A DNA stretch of 64,000 nt from Dasypus novemcinctus (GCF_030445035.2 NC_080689.1:28921278-28985277), one strand, 5' to 3'; shown: positions 23,465-35,595, counted from the first letter of the stretch. Program-made: numbers and translations. Notes: generated from the sequence alone by a model not told the origin.

Positions 23465-24556
23465 AGCTTTCCTTCTAGTAATATGCATGACCTTAGACAT
23501 TCCCCTTCAACCACTATCATATCAATAAAATAACACTGTCAGTTACAAACATTATGATGTATTTCTAACTTTTCTATTGATTTCCAAATAGTAACAAACA
23601 ACCTTTTTACCAATTCTGCACAGATTAACCCTCAGCTTTCCATTCTCTATCCTCATTCTATTTTCTGGTGACCTTTATTCTAGTTATTAACTCCTTGAGT
23701 TTATACAATATATTTAATTCATAATAGTGGATTTATATTTTCCCTTTTGTGCCTAGATTGCTTCACTCAATATAATGCCCTCCAGGTTCATCCATGTTGT
23801 CATATGAGTCACCACTTCATTTCTTTTTACAACTGCATAATATTCCATTGTGTGTATATACCACAATTTGTTTATCTATTCATCAGTTGATGGACACCTG
23901 GGTTGTTTCCATCTTTTGGAAATTGTGAATAATGCCACTATGAACAAGGGTATGCAAATGTCTGTTCATATCACTGCTCTCAGTTCTTTTGGGTATATAC
24001 CCAGTAGTAATATTGCCAGGTCATGTGGCAGATCTTCCTTAGGACTTGCCAAACAGTCCTCCACAGTGGCTATACCATTCTACATTCCCACCAACAGTGA
24101 ATAATTGTTCCTATCTCTCCACATCTTCTCCAGTACTTATAGTTTTCTGTCTTTTTAGTAGTGGCCATTATAATAGGTGTGAAATGATATCTCATTGTAG
24201 CTTTGATTTGCATTTCCCTAATTGCAAGTGATGAATATTTTTCATATGTTTTTTTGTTGTTGTTGTTGTTATTGCCATTTATATTTCTTCTTTGGGCAAT
24301 ATCTATTCAAGTCTTTTGCCCATTTTTCATTTGGGTCATTTTTTTATTGTTGCATTGTAGTATCTCTTTATATATCATGGATATTAACTCTTATCGAATA
24401 TGTGATTTCCAAATATTTTCTCCCAGTGAGTTGGCTGCCTTTTCACCCTTTTGACATAGTTCTTTGAGTTTCAAACATGTCCAATTCTGACAAGGTTCCA
24501 TTTATTTATTTCTTATTTTGTTGCCTGTGCTTTGGGTATATGTTGACTAACTTTTA
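23465..24556 (-). repeat. Old L1, ORF2 end and 3' UTR (right half of the split element)
   Basis: Continuation of the element at 13975-14493. The minus strand carries the end of ORF2, recognisable on the plus strand as ccattgtgtgtatatacca and gttgatggacacctgggttg, then earlier ORF2 sequence. Broken by stops. Frames such as 23850-24104 plus are antisense L1 shadows. Confidence 0.85.
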
Positions 24557-25397
24557 ACTAATAAGAGTTTTAAGTAATTGTTAAAAATTTGTATTTGCCA
24601 GTTAAGGAGATTACCAGACAGTAAGAAAAACTGAGCTAATCAAGCAAGGATTTCAGTGTACATTTTTCCTTTATCAGATAAATGAACCTAAAGGAACAAG
24701 TTACAGTTAAAGTTTGAATGCTTTTTTCCACTTTTGGTTGTTGCATTCCTTTGTTGAACCTAAATCTTCACAAGCTTTTTAGCAAGTATGTGTTAAACAC
24801 TTCTGTTTCATGGTCAAGACAGAATCAAGAGGCCATGTATACTGAAAACTGATTTATCTGTTTTCTTCTAATTCCATGACTTCTGCCTCATCTTGATTTA
24901 TAAGCAAAACCTGAAAAACCTATAAAAATAAGTGTTTTGTGGTTTATCCAGGAATAATATAATACATATTGCTGTTATATTTGGTGAAGAAAGTCAATTT
25001 TGTACAGTATATTTCAATCCAAAAAATGTGAATTTTGTTTAAAAAGCATACTAAGTAAATTGATTTTTCTGTATTCTAGTAATATGAATAATGTAAAACA
25101 ATTTCCCATTCATTTTAGCAGAATTAATCAACATTTTATAATTCAGGGATTAACAAGAATTGTACAAGTTTTATTCAAGCAATATAATACTCGAATACAA
25201 ATGGGAGAAATATACCATGTTTCTTCATGGAATTAGTCAAACTTGTAAGATGTAAGTTCTCTCCAAATTTCATGTGAGTTCATATATTACTTATAAAAAT
25301 ATCAAATGTTTTTTTTCTTTTCAAATAAATAATTAAAAATTTAAAGTTTCACTTAGCTAAATGTGCAAGCAGAATAAGACTCTTTCTTTTGGAAATT
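24557..25397. other. No gene seen
   Basis: AT-rich sequence with no coding signal and no repeat that I can name. Confidence 0.5.
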
Positions 25398-25745
25398 TTT
25401 TTATTTGCCTTTTTTTTTTAAAGATACATAGATCACAAAAAAATGTTATGTTAAAAAATATAAGAGGTTCCCATATACCCCACTCCTTGCATTTGCTGAA
25501 TACATTTTGGAGCACTGCTGTACCACTTGAATTATAGTTCACATTATAGTTTACACTCTTCCCCAGTACTTCCAGTGGGTTATGGCAGGATATATAGTGT
25601 CCAGCATCTGTCCCTGCCATATCATTTAGAACAACTCCAAGTTCCAAAAATAACCCCACATCACATTTCTTCTTCCCCCCCTGCCCTCAGCAACTCCCAT
25701 GGCGACTGTCTCCACATCAATGATACAATTTCTTCAATTGCTAGA
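25398..25745 (-). repeat. L1 3' UTR fragment, minus strand
   Basis: T-rich left end, then blocks shared with the young L1 3' UTR near 14700-15030, such as the atagtgtccagcatctgtcc region and cccatggcgactgtctccaca. A diverged, 5'-truncated relative of the same L1 lineage. Confidence 0.75.
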
Positions 25746-26509
25746 GAATTAAGACACTTTTTAAGAAAAATAATCAGATAAAGAACTTAATAAAATGTTT
25801 AAAAAGAACTACAATAATTAAAATAGTTTAAAACTGGTTTAAGAATGAATAGCTGTTTTAGATAAATTTTATACAATGAGAAAGAAACAAATTTATTTTG
25901 TTAGTCACTGACATTTTGACATAAGAGGGGAAAATGGAGGAGTTGATAAAGTTTCATGTCCAAATATGAAAAAATATAACAGGGAGCATGTCATGTGTGT
26001 TCATCAATTGGTTTTTTCCTTCACCAGAGGACCTAAGAGCAAACCTGAAGATTTTTACACAATGCCTAGGGTTTGGCTATCTGCATTTCATACAATCTGT
26101 AATTGTGTCCACTTCAGGCCTACCTATTTACGGTTATACTCAAGTTAGAAAATAAGAACACCCTTAGGCTCCTAGCTTAGAAATTTGTGCTATTACCAAA
26201 CACAGAAATCCTCTTTGGTATTTTCTCCTCTTTTAAACCACAAGCATAAAAGATGGTAAGAGATTAATGTTTCTTACTTTGCTATAAACATTAACTTGCT
26301 GAATTATAGCACCTTTAACTTTTGAAGTTTGCTGTTCCATTGGTCACATGATAATATCCAATATAGATATAACAATATCTGTTTAGAAGTTACCTTCCTC
26401 CATATGAAAACGAAAAATTTCAGGAATGGAAGAGTTAAAACTATTCAAAATTATTTGCATCTATAGTTAGTACTGTACATGATTGGTGTATGTCCAAGAG
26501 ATTTAAATC
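25746..26509. other. No gene seen
   Basis: AT-rich, no coding frame of interest and no recognised repeat. Confidence 0.5.
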
Positions 26510-26578
26510 TTTGGTCCATCCATGTGCCAGTTGCGCCCTGAATTTTTGGTCCATCCATGTGCCAATTGGGCCCTGAAT
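26510..26578. repeat. Two-copy tandem duplication of about 35 bp
   Basis: The block beginning tttggtccatccatgtgcca and ending ccctgaat occurs twice in a row (about 26510-26543 and 26545-26578) with a couple of differences. The surrounding sequence is otherwise unique. Confidence 0.85.
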
Positions 26579-26724
26579 CTCAGCAAAGTTGCAACTCTCC
26601 AGTTCATAAGATTCACCCAGGAAAACTAACAAGGTGATTTTATGTTTCAGATTTGTTTCTGATACTCAGGTTTCCTCATGTTTACTCTCAAATAATCTTT
26701 AGGGTCATTTTCAACTTAAGAAGT

Positions 26725-26970
26725 CAAGAGATGCAGTCTAACATAGATTAAAATGTGGATCCACAGAGACCTTGGTTCAAATCCTGCCCTAGATACTTAT
26801 TAGATAGGTGGATTTATCTAGATACTTACATTCCTGAGTTTAGATTTTTCTCATATGTAAATTTGAACTAATGATAACAGTTATGTCTAGTTATTGTGAA
26901 GAGGTAAAATATAAACTACACACAACATAACAAGAGTTTAACAGATGGTAATTGTTATTACTATTAGAAA
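26725..26970 (+). repeat. MIR element, plus strand
   Basis: Has a tRNA-like ggttcaaatcctgccc B-box region, followed by the MIR core and the tgaagaggtaaaatataaac and gttattactatta tail. MIR is an old tRNA-derived SINE of mammals; this copy is diverged. Confidence 0.65.
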
Positions 26971-27089
26971 TTATACATACACACTGAATTATATTTAAAC
27001 ATTATTATGATCTTAATCATTATTCTATTTATATAGGTACAAAGTGTCATTGTGTAACCTAACACAATACTGACTCCAAATTCTTTTGG

Positions 27090-27264
27090 AACTATAGTTC
27101 TAAAATTTTAATGTGGATCAGAATTACCTGGAGAGCTTATGAAAACACAGGTGATGGGTAGCACTCTTAGAGGTTATAATCTGATAGTTATGGGATAGAG
27201 CCCAAGAACTTGTATTTTTAACAAATTCTCAGGTGTAGCTGATGTGCTTTGAGAACCACTGTTA
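27090..27264 (+). repeat. MER5A-like DNA transposon remnant (hAT-Charlie)
   Basis: Contains ggatcagaattacctgga near the left, an agcccaagaacttgtatttt block, and the right end tgctttgagaaccactg, which matches the conserved inverted terminal repeat of MER5A. The left repeat is degraded. MER5A is a non-autonomous element fixed early in placental mammals. Confidence 0.7.
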
Positions 27265-28784
27265 TAGCCCAGTGTTAGTGCAAGAATAACCAGGGGATTA
27301 GCTCTAGGACAAATGGGCACTTGGAGTAAAGGGTTAACTTAGCAGGGCAGAAAGGCTATTTCCAAAAGGACTGGCCCTTGATGGTTCCTAAATGAAGACC
27401 TCTGAGTTCTTTAAATCTCCTGCCTGATGAGAGTGTTTCTGAATCCCTGGGTCAGGCTGTGTTAGTTTGAACTTTGAGCAACTGGAGACTGAATAGCCAA
27501 AATCAGTCAAGCAGGTACCAGATGCCTACACAATTGAGCCCCAGTAGAAACCTTAGATACTAAGTCTTGTGTCAGTTTCCCTGGTAGGCAATACTTTTCA
27601 CATACTGTCACTTTCCATTGCTGCGTCCCTGTGTGAATCTACAAGGAGGGGATTCCTGGAAAGATGTACTTAATCTCTCCTGGACTTCACCTATGCACCT
27701 TGATCAGTATCCTTTTGCTGTAATGAATCATAACTATGAATGTAACAGTTTTTAAGAGTCCTGTGAAGGTTTTGCTGGTGGCCATTGACTGTACACTTTG
27801 GATAGATTGTATGGTATGTGGTTAAATCTCAATAAAACTGCTTTAATGAAAACAGTAAAAAAAACAAATCCTTCTAAAGAATCGTCAAGCCTGAGGGTGG
27901 TGATGGAGATCACTGATACAGCACAACGAGGGTAATAATCGTGGTAAAAAGTGGACACTAAAGATTAATTTTCTAGAAATAAGGATAATCCTGAAGACTT
28001 GGGACCTCTTCTGCTCTTGTTAATTTCTTTATGTTTACAAGGTGTATTTTCCCTTAGGAACCAGTGTTGGGAGGAGGAAAAATTCTAATCATTTTTTGTC
28101 CCAAGTAATTCTTGTGCCTGCTCAAATTATGAACAAAAGGAATAGCTAAAGGAATTCTCTATGGAAGGACTATAGAAAGTTTGTCACTAATAAGTAATGT
28201 ATACATGGCGGAGATGGCATTAGGAATGTTAACAGCATTTAGACAGCTCTAAGGAAAGAAATATCCATCACCTCAATCAGAATGGAGCCATATTGCTTAT
28301 GAAAGCTGTACTTTGAAGTTTCAATTCAACTGAGAACCCAGATGGTTTCCACATCTATTAGCTTTTGATAACATATTTTATCTATTGAGTTCTAATTGTT
28401 CCATTTCAGACCTCCCAAAGTGGACACTATTAGAGTCATATAAACAATGGTAGATTCAGTAGTATGCAGCTAATTTCCTCTCTGTGTAGAAATATTAATC
28501 AAAGAATCAGTAAATTTATCTAAATGCAATTTAGAATGAATAATATAGGAATGGTGATAATTGCTTCACTTTAAGTGCTTAAGGAGTAAAACATAGTAAG
28601 TCTAAAATATGTTGATTTTAAAATGCATTTGTATAATTAGTCCTGTGAATAGGTGCATAGGTGAATTAGGTATATACATACTTGTATATATGCACATATG
28701 TATGTACAGAAGAAAAAAATATGAATATGAGTGTGTATACACATCAATATTTATAATAATCATAGTAAACAATTACAATGACCC
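27265..28784. other. No gene seen
   Basis: No convincing frame or named repeat. A 68-codon minus frame at 27752-27958 is at chance length. Confidence 0.5.
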
Positions 28785-28967
28785 ATAATGTGCACTGTGG
28801 TGAGTTCTCTACAACTATTAATTCGTTTAGTCTTTGGAACAACCCTATGGGATATTACTCCTGGTATCATTTTATTGATAAAAAACTGAAGCAGAGAGAG
28901 GCATTAACTGTACCTCTCACTCCTTCAGTCTGACTACAGACCCTGTGTTCTTAACCACAACACTTAA
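28785..28967 (-). repeat. MIR element, minus strand
   Basis: Plus-strand blocks gtgcactgtggtgagttct, tttattgataaaaaactgaag and cctgtgttcttaaccacaac are the reverse complement of MIR, ending in the tRNA-related 5' part. Diverged as expected for its age. Confidence 0.75.
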
Positions 28968-29479
28968 TGCTTCTATTTGCCCTGTATATACATGTATTAT
29001 TTATGAAAAAATGCTAAAGAAAATATGTTTCCTAGTGTTAATAATATTCAAAACCATTGGTAATAAAAATCTCAGGAACTAAGTGCCAGAAAATTGATTT
29101 GAGAGAAAGAATTTATAAGTTCAATTTTCCTTGTAATAAATTCCACAGAAATAAAAGTCAAATTTTAGCTATTTTCATACAATTGTAAAAATCCTTTCAT
29201 TAAATGCAACTCAAGTCATCCTTCAGGCTCTTTTACTATTATAATCAGAATGCTTTTTCTTTCCTTTGTGGGCAAGCCACTGTGTTCACTCTGAACGCAA
29301 TTATTAGTGGCTAAAAGTTCCATGTCAATTATCTTAGCCAGAAAATGATTTTCATTCATAGGTTCAGTCCTAGATATCGGAGGGAAATACCAGAGAAAAT
29401 TCCTTCAGCATCCCTGCAAAATTTGGGTCACTTCAAATATGCCAGTACTTTTTCCACTTAAAACTTTGTTCAATTAAAT
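28968..29479. other. No gene seen
   Basis: AT-rich, with no coding or repeat call possible. Confidence 0.5.
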
Positions 29480-29490
29480 ATTGTCATTTC

Positions 29491-29904
29491 AGGGTGGTGG
29501 ACTTGACCCAGTGGTTAGGGCGTCTACCTACCACATGGGAGGTCCGTGGTTCAAACCCAGGGCCTCCTTGACCCATGGGGAGCTGGCCCATGCACAGTGC
29601 TGATGCATGCAAGGAGTGCCCTGCCATGCACGGGTGTCCCCTGTGTAGGGGAGCCCCACGCACAAAGAGTGCGCCCCATAAGGAGAGCCGCCCAGCGTGA
29701 AAGAAAGTGCAGCCTGCCTAAGAATGGTGTTGCACACACACGGAGAGCTGACACAACGAGATGACGCAACAAAAAGAAACACAGATTCCTGTGCCACTGA
29801 CAACAGAAGCGGACAAAGAAGATGCAGCAAATAGACACAGAGAACAGACAACCGGGGTGGGGGGACAGGGGAGAGAAATAAATAAATAAATCTTTTTTAA
29901 AAAA
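29491..29904 (+). mobile_element. Complete long tRNA-derived SINE (DAS-III-like)
   Basis: About 410 bases. The 5' part is tRNA-like with an A box (tgacccagtgg, one mismatch) and a perfect B box (ggttcaaaccc). The middle is unrelated to the tRNA, and the end is aataaataaataaatc and an A-rich tail. The duplication attgtcattt flanks it at 29480-29489 and 29905-29914. It resembles the long DAS SINEs of armadillo and is the best single clue to the host lineage. It needs L1 enzymes to move. Three overlapping frames of 95-107 codons inside it have no protein meaning. Confidence 0.9.
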
Positions 29905-29929
29905 ATTGTCATTTTAAATGGAAAATATT

Positions 29930-31571
29930 CATAAACATGTTTATACTACTTATATATATGCCAACTAAATTTATGCTAAATACTGTTAACAATGAGCTTC
30001 CAGGCCATCTCAGGAATCCCATGTAAGTAAATTAAAGTTTTATATCATTTTATGATAACTGCTTATCTATGTACAGCTCAGATGAAAGTAGTTTCATTAG
30101 CTATTACATTTAGGACCTGAGGGAAAAAGCAGTGTTTTTTCTGTACTTAAACAAAATTCCAGTCAATCTTATTCAGAGAGAAAAAGCAAGTGTTCTGACA
30201 CTTGTTCTTTTTCAAGGGAGAAAAACTTTCCTATAAATTCCTTGACTATGTGACCTATTGGCTTTTATCTTCTGCTTAATTTTCTTTCTTCTGATAGGGT
30301 TGTAAAATAGTACAAGAAAACAATCATGGCTGAGTTACAATCCATGTGTGTTAACTATCAACCCTGAAGATTATTGCCCAAATTATCATTTCAAGGCCAC
30401 TTTGTCTCTTGGTGCTACAGCTGGAATCCACAAAATCCCATCCTTCAATATTGCTGGCCTGGAGTGTGGGTGAGTAGGACATGAAAGACAAGCAGAAGTC
30501 ATTTTCTTTTTACTTAGTGCTCATTACTCTAAAATAATTCTGTTGAAAATGAAGATACAATTGAGTTGAAATGTTTAGGATAATGGAGTCTCTGGATGCC
30601 TATAGCTGATGTTTCTATGTATTATAAGCTACAGTAGCTAAAACAAAATAATGTAGTATTGGTGACAGAAAAACAGCCGATGAACACACTTAGTAACATG
30701 ATATTTTCAGGTTTTCAAATTTGTGATGCCTCATATTTGATAGATTGTAATTTCAGCTGAACAGCAAATGCATAGAGATTAGCTAAAATATAAAATGCTA
30801 ATCGAGGCCTTTATTATTTCCTGGATCGACTGCAAAACATTGTTTTAGACATCCTTTTGACTGACCCATATAGGAGAATTTATAAATTATCAATAGAGCA
30901 GGGAAAGAAAGTGAATTACACTTAAAAAAATTAGTTGAGCCTAAAATTTGGGTGTTCCTCCACTTAATAAGAACTATGAATCTCAAAAAGAGAAACAATA
31001 AGTCCATAATCACAACATAGTTCAAATTCAGGATTACTTAACCTGAATTGTTTCTACTCCACTATAAAACCGAGTGTTATTTTATTGCAAATTACTGTAG
31101 AGCTGCTCTTTGACACAATAGCAACTTTTGAGTTGTTATAATGTAAATAACTGCTTAACCTATTTAAATTTACATGTCAGTGGCATTTGTGCTCATAAAT
31201 ATTATAACTAGAGTGCAAATAAGCATATGTTTCTTGATATGTCTCTCTTCATTGTTTTCTGACATATCAATGCAGCCATTTGCTGAGTATTCCAGTGGGA
31301 CTCCTAAAGAAAGCAAAGATCTTGAATCAACTTGGTTTTAATTATCTTGCCTTAGGAAGATAATCAATCTAATTGTCAAGAACACTACATCTTTTTATAT
31401 GGTTTTTCAGCTGTTAAAGTCATCCATGACGTGACATTTTAGCAATCCAGGATGTACAATTTGACATCTTTACTCTAGTTCATCAGTTTCTCAGAAAATT
31501 ACCAAAACTCACAAAGATTGTTTATTCTTTATCATCCTTTAAAACATCCATATGTAAATAAAATGTGATTC
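29930..31571. other. No gene seen
   Basis: AT-rich, apparently unique sequence between the SINE and the retrocopy; no coding, RNA or repeat signal that I can support. Confidence 0.55.
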
Positions 31572-31586
31572 AGAAATAGTAATACA
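31572..31586. repeat. Target-site duplication of the retrocopy, left copy
   Basis: agaaatagtaataca, repeated exactly at 32965-32979. Confidence 0.88.
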
Positions 31587-32964
31587 GCCCTTTCCACCGC
31601 GGCCTCTGCCCGTGCGGGTGTCCCTAGCCGAGCTCCGGACACGTACGAGGGATCAGCCATGGACTTCAGGCAGATGCAACCCCTGGATGATTCGATAGTA
31701 GAGTATCCTTGGCCTCCAAAAGAAAGGAAATTGTGGCAGGCAGGCAGTCTTCTCATGGAGTTTTCAGGTGCCTTGACCTGAGTAGGAAATCTGCTTCCAT
31801 CAGAATCTCAGATGTCGGACAGACCTGACCTGTACAACAAGATACGAAATACCATGTTACATTTACTTGTACTGTCTCTTTGGGTTCCTCTCGGCTGTGA
31901 CAATTTCTCAGACTTCCTTGTTTTTTATGATCTTGACAGTTTTGAAGAGTAATGGTCAGGTATTTTGCACAATGTCTAAATTGAGATCTTGTCTTTTTTT
32001 CTTGTTAGGCTGGGGTTATGGCTTGGAAAACCGACATGTAAAGTGCCATTCTCCTCACATCCTTTCAAGGGTAAATGACTTAGCATTGCTGATGCTAACG
32101 TTGATCAACCAGCTGAGGTCATGCTTGCCAGGTTTCTTTACTGTAAAGTTACTACCTCCAGCCTACCTTTCCACATTTAACGTGAAGGAAGTCACTAAAC
32201 CTGTGGGGAGTTATGCTCCATTTTCTTGAAGACTATCTATTTAAATATGGTGTTATTCTGCACAAATTTGTCTTCCCCATTTTACTTATTTACTTATTTC
32301 TGTTATTATGGGCATGGATATTTAGTTTGTATTTGGGATTATCACCTATTACTACTGTATTTTGTTGCCCAAGAATTGTTCCCCTTTTGGCCATTGGGGA
32401 CTCTGTTGGCTCCTGTGCCCCTCTGACATACCTTATCATTGTGAGTTGTTTTTTTGTTTTGCTTTTAAAAGTATTTCCTCATTTTATGAAACCACAAGAT
32501 GCTCCAGGCTCATCTTGTCTATTTCCTGCCCCAGTCAGAATCAGCCATTTCTTCAAGGACCCTGTTTCCTTCTGCTGGAGAATTGGATAGGAAATTAATA
32601 CCATTCCAACTGTGATCTTCATTGCCACTTATTATGTTCTATAAACAAATATTCATTTCAATACAATTTTTCTCTTTCTAGGACTCTTAACTACTGTTAA
32701 CATTCCTACTGGAATCCTTAATTCTTAGCTTTAATATTTTTTTTGCTTATGCTTTCTGATATCATCTCCTCCTTCACTGTATTGTGCTGATCAGCCTGTC
32801 CCCACTGAGTTTCTTATTTCTTAATTTGTTTCTGTTTATGTTTCTAATAGCTTCCTCACTTGTTATAGGATATTTAATATGCATGTTTAAGACTTTATTC
32901 TATGGGCTTCATTTAACTGTGTTATCTAGAAATGGTGATTAAAACTATTGTCTTTAAAAAAAAA
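31587..32964 (+). pseudogene. Processed retrocopy with an L1-derived 3' part
   Basis: A 1.38-kb insert flanked by a perfect 15-bp duplication, ending in ten A with ATTAAA at 32938-32943, about 13 bases upstream of the A tract. These are the marks of a polyadenylated RNA copied by L1. The first 75 bases are GC-rich like a 5' UTR. An ATG in good context (gccATGg, 31659) opens a 40-codon frame starting MDFRQMQPLDDSIVEYPWPP and stopping at 31779. From about 31870 onward the sequence is L1 3' UTR in antisense. I do not recognise the parent gene. The source RNA was probably a transcript whose terminal exon came from an antisense L1. No introns are evident. Confidence 0.8.
31870..32720 (-). repeat. 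Antisense L1 3' UTR carried within the retrocopy
   Basis: Blocks such as gacaatttctcagacttcc, gtggggagttatgctcca and gatgctccaggctcatcttg follow the 3' UTR of old L1 families in reverse orientation. Hydrophobic frames here (31867-32229, 32213-32590 plus) look membrane-like but are translations of antisense L1. The same L1 3' UTR type appears at 36340-36950. Confidence 0.75.
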
Positions 32965-32979
32965 AGAAATAGTAATACA
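32965..32979. repeat. Target-site duplication of the retrocopy, right copy
   Basis: Exact match to 31572-31586, immediately after the A tract. Confidence 0.88.
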
Positions 32980-33307
32980 AAATACATGGGCATGCACCTC
33001 CTGTTCTACACTAACATAATTGGCAAAGAAAGACACGATTCACATACATTTTATTTTAGGTCAATTTACATTTTGAGCCTTAAAAATATTTATCTGGAAA
33101 ATTCAAACAAAAACATTTATCAGAGAGTAAAAATAAGTATCCTTTAGAAATAGCCAGTGGTATGTTCTTAAATATTGATGGTTGCAGAAGAGAGCAGCCA
33201 TTCTAAAGGAAAACGGCATCAAGCTTCTTTAAAAACACAAAGAAAGCCAAATTATAAGTATTATTCTCAGTATATGTGGTAGAAATGTTCACATTTTAGA
33301 GATACAT
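32980..33307. other. No gene seen
   Basis: AT-rich; a 71-codon frame that starts inside the retrocopy tail and crosses the boundary is a chance ORF. Confidence 0.5.
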
Positions 33308-33375
33308 TCTTTTTTAATGTATTTTAATTAAATTATTCATTTATATATTTAAAATTGCGATGGAATACACATGAC
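33308..33375 (-). repeat. L1 3' end, left of an inserted LTR
   Basis: T-rich start followed by aaaattgcgatggaatacac, the reversed 3' UTR of an old L1. It continues at 33892 once the LTR is removed. Confidence 0.65.
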
Positions 33376-33891
33376 TGTATTAGTAAGCCAAAGAGGTGCT
33401 GATGCAAAATGCCAGAAATTGGGTGGTTTTTATAAAGGGTATTTATTTGGGGTAGGAGCTTACAGACACCAGGCCATAAAGCTTAAGTTACTTCCCTCAC
33501 CAAAGTTTATTTTCACATTTTGGAGCAAGATGACTGCCGATGTCTGTCAGGGTTCAGGCTTCCTGGATTCCTCTCTTTCCAGGGCTTTCTTCTTTCTGGG
33601 CTCAATTTTCCTCTCTTCCTGGGTCTTGCTTCTCTTTCCTCTGTGTGCTTACTTAAGACTTCAGCATCAAACTCCAACATCAACACTCCAACATTAAGAA
33701 CTCCGCAATTCTGTACTTTGCCAAGTCTTTTATCTGTGAGTCCCCACCACCAAGGAGTGGGGACACAATGCTCTAATGACGTGGCCCAATCAAAGCCCTA
33801 ATCATAACTTAATTACACCCAGGTACACACCATTTTACAAACATAATCCAATATCTATTTTTGGAATTCATAACCATATCAAACTGCTACA
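33376..33891 (-). mobile_element. Solo LTR with a perfect 5-bp target-site duplication
   Basis: Plus-strand ends are tgtattagtaagccaaag and atatcaaactgctaca. It is flanked on both sides by atgac (33371-33375 and 33892-33896). It belongs to the same family as 11316-12035 and 12665-13294 and lacks the SINE seen in the latter. The 5-bp duplication and MaLR-like ends support an ERVL-type integrase. Frames 33371-33697 and 33520-33801 within it are not genes. Confidence 0.9.
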
Positions 33892-35595
33892 ATGACATAA
33901 AATAATTTTAGTCATTTTAAGTGGACAATTCTTTGACATTAAGTACATTGATGATACTGTGTAACTTTTACAACTATCTATTTCCAGACAGTTTACATTA
34001 TTCTAAAGGAAAACACATACTCTTTTAGCAATAATTCCTCATTCTTTCCCCTTCCAATCCCTGGTAACCTCTATTCTGCTTTCTGTCTCTATGGATTTGT
34101 TTATTATTAGTATCTCACACCAGAGAAATCAGACAATATTCATCCAAGCTTATTTCACTCAATATGTTGTCTTCAAGGTTCATCCCATGTTGTAGCATAT
34201 ACCAGCAATTTACTTTTTTGTGTGTGACTGAATAATATTCCATTGTATGGATATACCACATTTTGTTTATTAATTCATTTGTTGATGGACACTTGGGTTG
34301 TTTCCACCTTTTGACTACTGGAAAGAATTCTGCAATGAACATTAGCATACAAATATCTGTTTGAGTTCCTGCTTTCAATTTTGGGGGGTATATCCCTAGG
34401 AATAGGATTGCCAACACATATGGTAAATCTAAGTTTAACTTTTTGAGGAACCACCAAACTGTTTTCAACAGCAGCTTCACCAATTTACACTCCCAATAAC
34501 AAAGTATAGGGATGCCTATTTCTCTGAAACCTCGCCAATAGTTGCTTTTTACAGATGGTTTTTCTCTTAAATAATAACCACATCAGTGGGTATGAAGGAG
34601 TATCTCATAGTAGCTTTAATTTACATTACCTTAATAGCTAATCATGTTGAGTATGTTTTCATATACTTATTGGCCATTTGTATATGTTCTTTGGAAAAAT
34701 GTCTTTTGAAGTATTTTTCCCATTTTTTAAATTAGGTTGTTTGTTGTTGAGTTGTAGGAGGTCATTTTGTTTTTTGTTTTTTGTTTTTGTTTCTGTGCTT
34801 TTTAGTATATTTTGGATATTAAACCTTTGTCAGATATATGGTTTCCAAATATTTTCTCCCATTCTGTTAGTAGTTTTTTCACTTTCTTGATGATGTCCCT
34901 TTATGCACAAATGTTTTTAATTTTGACAAAGTCCATTTTTATTTATTTATTTACTTTGTTTCTTGTGCTTTTAGTGAAAAATCTAAAATCCATTTCCTAC
35001 TACAAGTTCTTGAAGATATATTTCTTGTAAGAGTTTTATAGTGTTAGTTCTATACTCTAGGTTGATCCACTTTGAATTAATTTTTGTATTTGGTGAGAAA
35101 TAGGCATCCACATTCATTCTTTTGCACGTGGATTTCCAGTTTCCCAGAACCACTTGTTGAGGAGCCTATTCTTACCTCAATAAATATAGTTCAGAAACCT
35201 TGTAGAAAATCAACTGGAATAGATGTGTGGATTTATCTCTGGACTCTCAATTTCATTCCACTGGTCTATATTATCTATCCAAATGCCAGTACCACATTGT
35301 TTTAATTACTATAGCTTTATAGTAAGTTTTGAAGTCAGGGAGTGTGAGTCTTCAAACTTTTTTTTTCAAGATTGTTTTGGCAATGAAGGGTCCTTTGCAA
35401 TTCCATATGAATTTGAGGATCAGTTTTCCATTTCTGCAAAAAAAAAAAAATGACTGGAGGAATTTTGACAGGGTTGCATTGAATTTGTAGATTGCTGTAG
35501 GCAGTATGGACATCGTAACTATATTAACTGTTCTAGCCCATGAATAAATGATGTATTTTCATTTATTCGGGTCTTCTTTATTTGTGTAACATAAT
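33892..35595 (-). repeat. L1 ORF2 3' half and 3' UTR, minus strand
   Basis: Minus strand reads the C-terminal half of ORF2, with remnants such as [14 protein letters not shown] in the frame 34115-34483, and the plus strand shows the usual tccattgtatggatatacca blocks. The sequence is interrupted by stops. At about 35595 the orientation flips to plus. Confidence 0.85.

Noticed and set aside
29528-29851. Overlapping ORFs of 95-107 codons
   Set aside because: They lie within a SINE with a clear duplication and have no domain.
31867-32590. Hydrophobic, membrane-like frames of 120 and 125 codons
   Set aside because: The DNA is antisense L1 3' UTR, whose T-rich strand yields Phe/Leu-rich translations by composition.
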